Positions 36,983-44,864 of a DNA stretch of 64,000 nucleotides are shown one piece after another. The stretch's first letter is position 1. Each line of letters starts with the position of its first letter. Under the pieces are notes generated by a model that worked only from the letters and a program-made list of their open reading frames with translations, was not told where the DNA came from and did not search any database. Both the position numbers and the translations under genes were made by a program. Source of the DNA: JAAFHB01 sp963675995 (lineage in GTDB: Bacteria > Bacteroidota > Bacteroidia > Bacteroidales > Prolixibacteraceae); assembly GCA_963675995.2 (NCBI GenBank), contig CAXXIY010000002.1:1364001-1428000 (forward strand), in the 5' to 3' direction.

Positions 36983-37031
36983 TATAAAACAACAAGACCC
37001 GCTGATTATCAGCGGGTCTTGTTGTTTTATA
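36983..37031 (+). terminator. very long perfect hairpin terminator of tRNA-Leu
   Basis: A perfect 23-bp inverted repeat (36983-37005 with 37009-37031) with a TTA loop; core GACCCGCTGA/TCAGCGGGTC with AAACAACAA/TTGTTGTTT outside. Because it is symmetric it can end transcription on both strands. Confidence 0.9.
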
Positions 37032-37046
37032 GGAAATTAACGTGGA

Positions 37047-37262
37047 TTATTTATTTTCCACCATCCACCCCAACTGTTTCCAGGGATATTCACCGTCGTT
37101 TTTCTGAGGTTTTCCGGGAGTACTGCGGCCTTCTTCGATATATTTTTTAAGCAAAGCAGTCATTACCACCTCCGGATGTTTATCCTGAATATTTACTTTT
37201 TCTGAAAGGTCAGTTTTCAGATTATACAATTGTACGAGTGGCAATCCATCTCCTCTTTTTCC
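37047..37262 (-). pseudogene. sulfatase C-terminal fragment
   Basis: The frame ending at 37047 encodes GLPLVQLYNLKTDLSEKVNI, then HPEVVMTAL, IEEGRSTPGKPQKNDG and a short tail. LYNLxxDxSExxNxxxxxPEVV is the standard C-terminal subdomain of type I sulfatases. The catalytic N-terminal 400 residues with the formylglycine motif are absent, and the frame runs into an unrelated DUF1858 relic upstream. It is therefore a truncated gene. Confidence 0.75.
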
Positions 37263-37498
37263 GGAACCGCATCTTTTTTAATCTCAAAACCTATTTCAGC
37301 AAGTGATTTAAAAAGAACCTCAATGTTAAATTTACCAATTCGGGCAGCATCTCCAATACTGGTTCTTTAAGCTAATATTCCACGGAGCAACGGATTTTTT
37401 AATTTACTAAAATACGGATTGACAGAAACAATAGCCTCAATTGTATTTGGGTTATCTTTAATAAGAGCCGATATTTTCGTTTGACTGTTAATTTTCAT
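37217..37498 (-). pseudogene. DUF1858 domain protein, broken by an in-frame TAA
   Basis: The ATG at 37498 starts MKINSQTKISALIKDNPNTI, continues to GILA, meets TAA (37369-37367) at codon 44, and resumes in the same frame with RTSIGDAARIGKFNIEVL and SLAEIGFEIK. DUF1858 has exactly this arrangement (xNPLLRxxxARxxSxxxAAxIG). The C-terminus then slides into the sulfatase fragment in another frame. DUF1858 helical domains occur with RIC-type repair proteins and Fe-S biology, which fits the stress genes nearby. Confidence 0.7.
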
Positions 37499-38006
37499 TT
37501 TTCCAGAATTTTATTCTCAAAATTTCAAAATCCCCCCCCTCCCGGGAAATCGCAATGCCCGGAAAAGCAATGACTAAGGCCAGCAGCAGATTAAGCATTC
37601 CAGTCCACCGGGCTAACATTTTGAATCTATTTCCAGAGATTTGCTGCATTTCATCAATCGATTTCATGCCAATGTAAAAATCATGAATTCCACCAACCAG
37701 CAGCATAACTACAAAAAGTACCAATTTTATAGTTAGTAATTTTCCGTAGTTTGTGTTTATGAAAAAATCAATTGTAAATGGCAGTCCCCTGAAATGAATG
37801 TTCAAGACACCGGTTGTAAGCAGAACCATCACCGAAAACCAACCATAAAACCGGAATTTAATCCCGGTTTTATGGAGCAGCAATACCCGGTTAGGTTGCT
37901 GTTTAATGCCGGGAACCAAAACAAGTGGGATAAACAACATGCCTCCAATCCAAAATGCGGCGCAAATTACATGTACAAAAACCGAAATCTAATAATATGT
38001 TGCCAT
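37488..38006 (-). pseudogene. CopD-family membrane protein with nonsense codon 6
   Basis: The natural frame seems to start at ATG 38006 (MATYY), hits TAG at 37991-37989, and continues ISVFVHVICAAFWIGGMLFI, which is the first helix of CopD/PF05425 proteins. Translation from ATG 37940 gives 150 residues with about four hydrophobic segments (VMVLLTTGVLNIHFRGL, TNYGKLLTIKLVLFVVMLL) but lacks that helix. Either readthrough or loss of function is implied. It overlaps the DUF1858 start by 11 bp. CopD homologues are linked to copper uptake or heme-copper enzymes. Confidence 0.65.
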
Positions 38007-38087
38007 TCAATTTACAAGTGCATTAAGATTGTCTAAAAAATCCTGGGATTTGAATTGTCATGCAGCAGTTCATCTTATCGATGCCCT

Positions 38088-38318
38088 TTATTCAACTTTT
38101 AGTTTACTGATTTTTACTTCCCATACATCAGGCCCCTTCTGAAGGTATTCCCAACCAAATTCCTTCCCTTTTTCAGCGGTAAACTGATAATACAGCGGTT
38201 TTGGATCGTGGTCGTTCTGAAGGATAAAAGATTCTCCAACAGGCAAATCTTCGTAGGTTTGAAAGATTGTTGAGTGTTTATACCTCGGTTCAATTTTCGT
38301 TGCATCTAACGTTTTCAT
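38088..38318 (-). CDS. DUF2249 protein
   Basis: A 76-residue protein matching DUF2249: LDATKIEPRYKHSTIFQTYE, LPVGESFILQNDHDPKPLYY, then GPDVWEVKISKL. NDHDPxPLYYQ is the family signature, including His and Asp that may bind a metal. DUF2249 domains sit near hemerythrin, RIC and nitric oxide reductase genes in many bacteria, which supports a nitrosative-stress role here. It is preceded, 46 bp from its start codon, by palindrome A. Confidence 0.88.
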   Translation of the reverse strand: MKTLDATKIEPRYKHSTIFQTYEDLPVGESFILQNDHDPKPLYYQFTAEKGKEFGWEYLQKGPDVWEVKISKLKVE

Positions 38319-38364
38319 AATTCAATATTTAATGTTTCTATGTCTCAAAACGAAACAATATAAA

Positions 38365-38410
38365 AACACATCCTATAAAAAGATATTAATGCCTTTTTAT
38401 AGGATGTGTT
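38365..38410. promoter_or_regulatory. palindrome A, operator candidate before DUF2249
   Basis: Inverted repeat with 18-bp arms (38365-38382 and 38393-38410) around core TATAAAAAGAT-ATTAAT-GCCTTTTTATA. The core is shared with palindromes B and C. On the minus strand a T-run follows, so it could also end the DUF488 transcript. Confidence 0.65.
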
Positions 38411-38469
38411 AAACCCTTTTTTACAAATTTACTCGCACAAAATCGGTAAAAATATTTTAATGTCTCTGA

Positions 38470-38817
38470 TCATTTAATCAATAACTCTTTTAGCACAACT
38501 GCATGATTGATTGCCGGTTCTTTGGCTCCGTACAGCAATGTGACGACTTCCCTTTTAGCAAGAGTCTTCAATCTGTTTAATTCTTTTGGTTTTGCTGTTA
38601 ATTCTTCACCGTACAGACACTTAAACTCTTGAAAACGTTCTTCCTTATGGTCAAACCACTTACGAAGCTCTGGTGATGGGGCAATTTCCTTGTTCCACTC
38701 GTCAAGTTTTGCGTCCTTTTTAGAAATGCCGCGTGGCCAAAGCCTGTCAACCAGGACACGATAACCATCATCATCTGTGGGTTCGTCGTAAATCCGTTTG
38801 ATTTTAATATTTTCCAT
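38470..38817 (-). CDS. DUF488 (YeaO-like) protein
   Basis: A 115-residue cytoplasmic protein with the full DUF488 pattern: IKRIYDEPTDDDGYRVLVDR, LWPRGISKKDAKLDEWNKEI, APSPELRKWFDH, then RLKTLAKREVVTLLYGAKEP. The WPRGxxK block is diagnostic. E. coli YeaO is the best-known member; the biochemical role is not established. The ATG at 38817 lies 15 bp after the stop of the AhpD-like gene, so they are in one operon. Confidence 0.92.
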   Translation of the reverse strand: MENIKIKRIYDEPTDDDGYRVLVDRLWPRGISKKDAKLDEWNKEIAPSPELRKWFDHKEERFQEFKCLYGEELTAKPKELNRLKTLAKREVVTLLYGAKEPAINHAVVLKELLIK

Positions 38818-38831
38818 TTCACCTGGTCGTA

Positions 38832-39284
38832 TTATGGTGTTTCATACGATCCGGGAACCGTACGAAAACTTATAGCCAGCCGGTTCCATCCGTTGATGGC
38901 AATAATAGCCATAGTTAAGGCTACAATTTCTACTTCATTGAAATATTCACGGGTAGCCTTGTACAACGACTCAGGCACACCGTTTTCTGAAATTAGTGTC
39001 AGAGCTTCTGTCCATTCCAATGCAGCGCGTTCCCGTTCAGTATAAAAAGGTGTTTCGCGCCAGGCATTTAAGGCATACAAACGTTGTTCGGTTTCACCGG
39101 CCTTGCGGGCATCCTTTGTGTGCATGTCAATGCAGTAGGCGCACCCGTTTATTTGTGATGCCCTGGTTTTTACCAATTCGTATAGCGGGCGTTCGAGCCC
39201 CGAACCATGTACATATTTTTCGAGTTCAAGCATACCTTTGATCGCGTTGGGAGCTACCTCTGAGTAGTTTATTCTTGCTTTCAT
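38832..39284 (-). CDS. AhpD-like carboxymuconolactone decarboxylase family protein
   Basis: A 150-residue all-helical protein. ASQINGCAYCIDMHTKDARK contains the CxxC-x3-H redox motif of AhpD-type alkylhydroperoxidases; WRETPFYTERERAALEWTEAL and ALTMAIIAINGWNRLAISF are further family blocks. Members use the vicinal cysteines to reduce peroxides or disulphides. It is the second of two such genes in tandem, separated by 63 bp, within the operon under palindrome B. Confidence 0.9.
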   Translation of the reverse strand: MKARINYSEVAPNAIKGMLELEKYVHGSGLERPLYELVKTRASQINGCAYCIDMHTKDARKAGETEQRLYALNAWRETPFYTERERAALEWTEALTLISENGVPESLYKATREYFNEVEIVALTMAIIAINGWNRLAISFRTVPGSYETP

Positions 39285-39347
39285 CTCATAGTATTTTAAT
39301 AATTTAAATTACGGCCTGTTTAGTTATTTACCATTATTTCCGCTGCA

Positions 39348-39674
39348 TTATTCCATCTCGTCAAGAGCAATTAACGAATGAGCATAAGCGCCTCCTGCCC
39401 GCATTTCGGATGCCACCCAGATCGCCTCCATAATTTCCTCTTTGCTTGCCCCTTTTCGCAGGGCTTGCCTGGTGTGTGACCTGATACAATAGGGACATTG
39501 AGTAACATGCGCCACTGCCACAGCAATAAGTTGCTTCGTTTTTTCCGGGAGCGCTCCTTCTTTAAAAACTGTTTTGCTGAAATTGTTCCAGGCTTCCATA
39601 ACCTCAGGAGCTAAAGCCGTTCTTTTATCGGCGAGTTCTTTGGTTCCTTTTGGGTATAAATTTTCGTTTGCCAT
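39348..39674 (-). CDS. AhpD-like carboxymuconolactone decarboxylase family protein, short type
   Basis: A 108-residue protein. TQCPYCIRSHTRQALRKGAS holds the CxxC-x3-H motif; the N-terminal KGTKELADKRTALAPEVMEAW and the C-terminal MRAGGAYAHSLIAL fit the short CMD proteins, which form hexamers. It likely handles peroxides or thiol oxidation. It starts right where the GAPDH relic ends, so it appears to have been the second gene of that transcription unit. Confidence 0.9.
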   Translation of the reverse strand: MANENLYPKGTKELADKRTALAPEVMEAWNNFSKTVFKEGALPEKTKQLIAVAVAHVTQCPYCIRSHTRQALRKGASKEEIMEAIWVASEMRAGGAYAHSLIALDEME

Positions 39675-39689
39675 TTTGTTTTAATATTA

Positions 39690-39862
39690 AAGTTTAAATC
39701 ACCACCAAACACACTGTAAACACTGTCGTATTTGAATAAATATGCTTCATTTTCAATGCTCATAAGGCTATTTACTGCTACAACCTCCGATCAAGGGGTT
39801 TCCAGAATCACTTTCAACGAAGCTCTTCCAATTCTGCCAAAACCGTTAGCTATTCTTTTCAT
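39690..39862 (-). pseudogene. glyceraldehyde-3-phosphate dehydrogenase, N-terminal relic
   Basis: From ATG 39862 the frame reads MKRIANGFGRIGRASLKVIL and ETP, stops at TGA (39793-39791), and continues in frame with SEVVAVNSLMSIENEAYLF and KYDSVYSVFGGD. This is the NAD-binding N-terminus of GAPDH (NGFGRIGR dinucleotide fold; VAVNDLxxxxxxAYLLKYDSV). The Ile that normally precedes NGFGRIGR is missing, and the catalytic Cys domain is absent. About 60 codons remain before the CMD gene. Palindrome B lies 10 bp before its ATG. Confidence 0.8.
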
Positions 39863-39872
39863 GATCAACCGT

Positions 39873-39906
39873 TTTTATAAAAAGACAACAAAGTCTTTTT
39901 ATAAAA
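39873..39906. promoter_or_regulatory. palindrome B, operator candidate before the GAPDH relic and CMD genes
   Basis: Perfect 14-bp arms (39873-39886 and 39893-39906): TTTTATAAAAAGAC and GTCTTTTTATAAAA around AACAAA. Same core and same six-base spacer as A and C. It begins 10 bp upstream of the relic start codon, so it overlaps the leader or transcription start. Confidence 0.7.
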
Positions 39907-40151
39907 GTTTAAATATACTGCATTCAGAACGCGCACCAGCACCTCATCGTTTCCCCGGCGGGCACCACGCTGAAATTATCGAAAGAATTTTACGTCTATT
40001 TCAGAAATTGATAGCGTTCTTTATTCCTTTAATCTTGGTTTAAAACATCTGCCAATCAATTTGGTTGTGTGGTACAAAACTTCTCCCTGATTTTTGTATT
40101 TGATGTCAGTTTCCCGGGAAACCCGCCTATTTCAGGAAGATTTACATTTTA

Positions 40152-40790
40152 TCATTCTTTATGCCCTTCGTGACCACCACCATGTTCAAGAATGTCATGC
40201 ATGGCTTCAACGGTATGAGTGTAATCAACATAGGCTTCTACAAAGGCTCTACCCTGCTCCTTTGAATTATTTTTAACTTTATCAAGTTCCACAACTTTTT
40301 GATATTTTTCCCGAACTACCTTATTAATATGGGCATTTAGTTTTACTAAAAAGCCATCCACATTACCAACTTTAATGGCTTCATCGGTCATTTGAATAAT
40401 TTGTTTTGTGGTTCCGGCGGGTTTTAATCCCGTGTAGGGTGCGCCTTCTGTTTCGCGGTGCAAACGAACCAAAGTCTCAAAGAAATGCTTTTCAACAATT
40501 GCATAAACCTCTTTATCTCCATTTTTAAGTTGACTGGTTTTGTTGAAAAGCGGAACAATTTCCTTTTCCTGTTCAGTTGTAATCCATTTCAGTACCAAAT
40601 TGACATTGTTGGTTTCAAGCGCTTTGACAGCATCACTGATTACCGGACCATCGTACGAATCGCAATGCGCGAAAGCGGGTGTGCCCATGAAGACAGTTAA
40701 CACGAATAATAAGAAAGCAGCACCTGCTGTTTTAACCGATTTTTTTGCTTCCCAGCCCCTTTGTGCTATTACTTTTTCTGTGTTTTTCAT
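40152..40790 (-). CDS. secreted DUF6448 family protein
   Basis: A 212-residue protein; I start it at ATG 40790 (MKNTEKVIAQRGWEAKK), where the hydrophobic segment TAGAAFLLFVLTVFMGTPAFA makes a signal sequence. The mature part starts HCDSYDGPVISDAVKALETN, the signature of DUF6448, and then is helical and rich in His at the end (EHGGGHEGHKE), which may bind metal. The function is unknown. It lies between the AhpD-like operon and an AraC-type regulator. Confidence 0.8.
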   Translation of the reverse strand: MKNTEKVIAQRGWEAKKSVKTAGAAFLLFVLTVFMGTPAFAHCDSYDGPVISDAVKALETNNVNLVLKWITTEQEKEIVPLFNKTSQLKNGDKEVYAIVEKHFFETLVRLHRETEGAPYTGLKPAGTTKQIIQMTDEAIKVGNVDGFLVKLNAHINKVVREKYQKVVELDKVKNNSKEQGRAFVEAYVDYTHTVEAMHDILEHGGGHEGHKE

Positions 40791-40950
40791 TTTTGCTGAT
40801 TTAAATTGATTAATAAAATTTATTTCGGAAGCAAAAATACAGGCAGCAAAACACCTGTGCGACCTACTTTCTAAAGTGGCACTCATTTTTATTGGTGGGG
40901 ATAGCCCCACTTTATAAACGATACTTACAAGGAAAAGAAACTACTGAATT

Positions 40951-42081
40951 TTAATTGGAAAGGGACTTTTTATATTCGCTGGGAGTAAACCCGGTAATAT
41001 TTTTAAAAACCCGGTTGAAAGCCGACTTGGAATTGAACCCGGATTCAAAGGCAATACCCAGAATTGAAAAGTTATTGTATTGCGGATTGGCCATTTTAGA
41101 TTTGACATCTTCCACCCGCTGACGGTTAATAAAATCGAAGAAGTTTAATCCAATATTTTCATTAATAACCTGCGATAAGTAATGTGATGGGATATCCACC
41201 TCTTTGGCCAGTTGCGGAAGATTCAAATCCGGATTCAGGTAAGGCTTTTCATCCTCCATGAAACGGTTTAGTTTTTCAAGATATAATCTGGCTTCCGATT
41301 CTTTTAGCCACGAGCCTGCATATTTTTCCGGTTTTTGCTCCAGAATTAATGTTTCCTTTTCAGAAAATGAAAATAGCTCTTTCTGTTTTAGCCCATAATA
41401 ACCGATTAGGATGATAAAAATCGACAACGATAGCGAAATCCCATCGGTACAAAAAATCCACGAGAAAAGATTAAACACATGATGAATTACAGCAACAATC
41501 ATTAATAAAGTCCAGACAGAACCAAATATGTACACCAACTTCCGCAGCCAGTCAAGGTTTATATCTTCGTCTCTGGAAAAATTATTAAAAATGCGGATAT
41601 CCAGGCTTTTAAAAAGCCGGGTTGAAAGAATAAAATATACAGGTCCGGATAAAACAACCAGTATTAAGAACAGTTGAAACAACAAGGGTGGTTCATGTTC
41701 ATTTGCAACATGGCTTAAACTGATTCGCTCCGATACCGATGGGAAAAATGATACAACAAGCAAATAAAAATTAAACAGGAAGAAAGGTGTAAGGTGGAGC
41801 AGGTTTTTGCCTGTGAATTTACCTGAGTTTGTTACCAGTAAAGAAATATAGAAATACAGAAAAGGGCCATGCAATAAAAGCAGGGATATAAAACCAGCCG
41901 AAAGAAGCGGAAATTGTGTGAACAATTCATCGGAAAAAAGACCGTAAACACCGGTATATATTCCCAGATAAATTAGCCAGGAAATCAGTATTTTATCATG
42001 TAAGGCCTTCGGTTTTTTCTGAAAAAGTAAAATAGAGAAAAAGATGGCATTGAAAGCTGCAATTAAAAAAATGTATTTCAT
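40951..42081 (-). CDS. membrane-bound AraC-family regulator
   Basis: A 376-residue protein. Residues about 1-235 hold seven hydrophobic segments (KYIFLIAAFNAIFFSILLFQ and others). The C-terminal 100 residues form the two-helix-turn-helix AraC domain: LNLPQLAKEVDIPSHYLSQV, NFFDFINRQRVEDVK, ILGIAFESGFNSKSAFNRVF, TGFTPSEYKKSLSN. Such 7TM-AraC fusions are common in Bacteroidota and sense unknown signals. It is oriented with the DUF6448 gene (160 bp gap), its most likely target or partner. Confidence 0.9.
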   Translation of the reverse strand: MKYIFLIAAFNAIFFSILLFQKKPKALHDKILISWLIYLGIYTGVYGLFSDELFTQFPLLSAGFISLLLLHGPFLYFYISLLVTNSGKFTGKNLLHLTPFFLFNFYLLVVSFFPSVSERISLSHVANEHEPPLLFQLFLILVVLSGPVYFILSTRLFKSLDIRIFNNFSRDEDINLDWLRKLVYIFGSVWTLLMIVAVIHHVFNLFSWIFCTDGISLSLSIFIILIGYYGLKQKELFSFSEKETLILEQKPEKYAGSWLKESEARLYLEKLNRFMEDEKPYLNPDLNLPQLAKEVDIPSHYLSQVINENIGLNFFDFINRQRVEDVKSKMANPQYNNFSILGIAFESGFNSKSAFNRVFKNITGFTPSEYKKSLSN

Positions 42082-42266
42082 CCGAATATAATTTGTTATT
42101 TAAATGCCGGATGGAACTCGCATGTGAGATATTCATCAGAGTTTTTATTTTCCGAACATGCTCGTTTCATAATCCAAAGGAGGAGAAATTTTCATCAACC
42201 TATCAGATGATATTTTCAAACTTAAAAGACACCTTTATCCCGCCTGGGAAACGCCATTAACTACTC

Positions 42267-42644
42267 TTAGAGAGTCTGTTCCGCAGTTTCGATTGAAATT
42301 TCGAGTACTGCCCTGGCCCATGCAAATTTAGCTTTCATCAAATCAAATCCTACACCATCCTTTGCAAATCTTGCTTTTCCGGTAATCAGGAAACCTGCAC
42401 CCTTGTAATTTAATCCCTGAACTTCGCGGCTTCCAATAGTTAGTTTAACCATCTGGTTTTCTCCTACATTCTTCTCTGTTTTATTCATTCCTCCGACAGG
42501 GATTAACATTCTCCCATCTGGTGTAATATTGACATAGCTATTCCAGGTATTTACAACATGAGGTCCATCCGTGCCCTGAGTTACAATTGCAACCTCCCCA
42601 TCGGCAGGATGTGACAAGATTTCCAATAGTTTTTCGTTCAGCAT
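42267..42644 (-). CDS. pyridoxamine 5'-phosphate oxidase-like FMN-binding protein
   Basis: A 125-residue protein with a split-barrel flavin-binding pattern: GEVAIVTQGTDGPHVVNTWN, YVNITPDGRMLIPVGGMNKTE, KLTIGSREVQGL and GFLITGKARFAKDG. Short PNPOx-like proteins of this kind are mostly FMN-binding and lack true pyridoxine activity. The gene is a single unit between the AraC regulator and the divergent ilvD. A role in stress or heme and flavin redox is conceivable. Confidence 0.83.
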   Translation of the reverse strand: MLNEKLLEILSHPADGEVAIVTQGTDGPHVVNTWNSYVNITPDGRMLIPVGGMNKTEKNVGENQMVKLTIGSREVQGLNYKGAGFLITGKARFAKDGVGFDLMKAKFAWARAVLEISIETAEQTL

Positions 42645-42954
42645 TTTATCTCTCTCTAAAATTTAGTTAATAAACAATGAAGTTATCTCTGTTTTTTTGT
42701 AGTCGCGAATTCAAAGTTACTTTATTTCCTGATTTTCCTAACGTTTTTTCTTTTGTTCCGGATAACCGGCTGCATTTCACGCCATAATAAATAGGAGAAG
42801 GGACAGACTGAAATGCTTACTCCTTGCTTTAGTTTTTCTTCCTGAAAAGTCAATCATTTCAACGGATAATAATTCGACTCTACGAACAAAACAGAGGATT
42901 GGATCGTTATTTTCTAAGCACAATCTGGCACAGCCCAAACAAAAATTTTAAGGT
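42645..42954. other. divergent intergenic region before ilvD
   Basis: AT-rich, no palindrome of the A/B/C type. A short open minus-strand piece (MIDFSGRKTKARSKHFSLSL, about 42785-42860) is unrecognised and probably not a gene. Confidence 0.4.
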
Positions 42955-44631
42955 ATGGACAAAAAACTAAATAAGTACAGCGAAAAAATTACTCAGGATG
43001 ACAGCCTTCCGGCAGCTCAGGCGATGCTTTACGCAATCGGCATGAACGAAAGCGATCTCAGAAAGGGACAGATTGGTATCGTTAGTACTGGTTTCCAGGG
43101 CAATCCATGCAACATGCATTTAAATGGATTGGCGGAGGAAGTAAAAAAAGGAGTGGACAATGAGGATGGCTTGTATGGTTTAATTTTTCATACCATCGGA
43201 GTGAGCGACGGGATAACCAATGGAACGGAAGGCATGAAATATTCGTTGCCTTCGAGAGAGATAATAGCTGACTCGATAGAGACCGTTGTAAGTGCACAGT
43301 TTTACGATGCGGTTATTCCCATTGTAGGTTGCGATAAAAATATGCCTGGCGCCATGATCGCTCTGGGACGCCTTAACAGGCCATCGATTCTGTTGTATGG
43401 CGGCACCGTTAAAAAGGGTCGGTGGAAAGGAGAAGACCTGAATATTATATCGGCATTTGAAGCCTATGGTGAGCGGATCAAAGGAGATATTTCAGACGAA
43501 GATTATTCTGGAATCATAAAAAACTGCATCCCGGGCGCAGGCGCCTGTGGAGGCATGTACACGGCCAACACGATGGCTGCAGCGATTGAATGTATGGGTA
43601 TGAGTTTACCCTATTCTTCATCCAATCCGGCGCTGAGTAAGGAAAAAGGATTGGAATGCGCACAGATTGGGAGGGCCATCAAAAACCTCCTGAAAGAAGA
43701 CATCAAGCCAAAAGACATCATGACCAGGCAGGCGTTTGAAAATGCCATCACTTTAATCATGACTTTGGGAGGATCGACAAACGCTGTAATCCACCTGATT
43801 GCCATGGCAAAATCTGTTGGCGTGCCACTGATTATCAACGACTTTCAGCGAATAAGCAATAATACTCCCTACCTTGCTGACTTAAAACCAAGTGGTAAAT
43901 ATTTATTCGAAGACTTGCACAACGCAGGAGGTATTCCCGGTGTAATGAAATTTCTACTGAAAGAAAACTATCTGGACGGCAACTGCCTGACAGTGACAGG
44001 AAAAACTCTGGGAGAAAATCTGGAAGAAGTTGCCGATTTAGCACATGGACAAAAGATTATCAGGCCTTTTTCAGAACCGATTAAAAAACATGGTCATTTG
44101 CAGATTCTCTTTGGAAACCTTGCTGAAGACGGAGCTGTGGCTAAAATCACAGGCAAGGAAGGCGAACTTTTTACCGGCCCAGCCAAAGTATTTGAAGATG
44201 AATTTGAAGCCATAAAAGGTATTCAGACGAAAGTTGTAAAAGGCGATGTAATCGTAATCCGGAATTCGGGTCCGAAAGGGGGCCCGGGAATGCCAGAAAT
44301 GTTAAAACCTACCAGTTTGGTCATGGGAGCAGGACTTGGTAAAGATGTTGCTTTAATCACCGATGGTCGGTTTTCCGGTGGCTCTCACGGCTTTGTTGTT
44401 GGCCATATTACCCCTGAAGCTTCAGAAGGAGGATTAATCGGTTTACTGCGAGATGGCGATATGATTACCATCGATGCCGTAAATAACCGGCTGGAAGTCG
44501 CACTTAGCGAAAACGAAATTGCCGTCCGAAGAAAAGCATGGGAAAAGCCATCATATAAGGCGACTTCCGGTATATTAAAAAAATACATCAGTTTGGTGTC
44601 TACCGCATCAGAAGGCTGCACTACTGATTAA
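42955..44631 (+). CDS. ilvD: dihydroxy-acid dehydratase
   Basis: A 558-residue Fe-S enzyme that makes 2-keto acids for valine, isoleucine and (through pantothenate) CoA. The three cluster cysteines are visible: GFQGNPCNMH (about residue 52), VGCDKNMPGA (about 124) and GACGGMYTANTM (about 199). Later blocks are TLGGSTNAVIHLIAMA and the C-terminal TDGRFSGGSHGFVVGHITPEA. No other ilv or leu genes lie beside it; instead it faces cydAB and stress genes. A freestanding copy next to nitric-oxide stress genes could be a backup for a cluster that NO destroys, which is inference. Confidence 0.95.
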   Translation: MDKKLNKYSEKITQDDSLPAAQAMLYAIGMNESDLRKGQIGIVSTGFQGNPCNMHLNGLAEEVKKGVDNEDGLYGLIFHTIGVSDGITNGTEGMKYSLPSREIIADSIETVVSAQFYDAVIPIVGCDKNMPGAMIALGRLNRPSILLYGGTVKKGRWKGEDLNIISAFEAYGERIKGDISDEDYSGIIKNCIPGAGACGGMYTANTMAAAIECMGMSLPYSSSNPALSKEKGLECAQIGRAIKNLLKEDIKPKDIMTRQAFENAITLIMTLGGSTNAVIHLIAMAKSVGVPLIINDFQRISNNTPYLADLKPSGKYLFEDLHNAGGIPGVMKFLLKENYLDGNCLTVTGKTLGENLEEVADLAHGQKIIRPFSEPIKKHGHLQILFGNLAEDGAVAKITGKEGELFTGPAKVFEDEFEAIKGIQTKVVKGDVIVIRNSGPKGGPGMPEMLKPTSLVMGAGLGKDVALITDGRFSGGSHGFVVGHITPEASEGGLIGLLRDGDMITIDAVNNRLEVALSENEIAVRRKAWEKPSYKATSGILKKYISLVSTASEGCTTD

Positions 44632-44824
44632 AAAATTCGTCACCATCCTCCAGTTCCGAAAGCATACACGGCGAAGAAAAATAAGGTCGCTCCGGTTCCC
44701 GATAGGTTTTGACGGTTATTTTCATTTTTAAAACCTCTTCTTCCGATAACTCATTCTTATCATCTTCACGCTTTGTCTTTCCCGTTTGTGCGGTTCCGGC
44801 AATTTTATTTTTTTTGTTTTTCAT
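44621..44824 (-). CDS. small basic-then-acidic hypothetical protein
   Basis: A 67-residue frame with a clean ATG. The first 35 residues are Lys- and Asp-rich and look disordered; the rest (VKTYREPERPYFSSPCMLSE) is compact and ends acidic (LEDGDEFFNQ). It lies 40 bp before the end of cydB, i.e. downstream of cydAB on the same strand, and its 3' end overlaps ilvD by 11 bp. It has no hydrophobic segment, so it is not a CydX-like subunit. I do not recognise it and cannot exclude that it is not translated. Confidence 0.45.
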   Translation of the reverse strand: MKNKKNKIAGTAQTGKTKREDDKNELSEEEVLKMKITVKTYREPERPYFSSPCMLSELEDGDEFFNQ

Positions 44825-44864
44825 GGGTCAAGCTTTTAATCTCGTTATTTTAATAAAACTGTGA

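Noticed and set aside
36843..37150. Two 65-codon + strand frames
   Set aside because: They cover tRNA-Leu and its terminator and have no protein features.
39732..40043. A 103-codon + strand frame across palindrome B
   Set aside because: It runs antisense to the GAPDH relic and through a perfect palindrome, has no family resemblance, and the minus-strand reading is much stronger.
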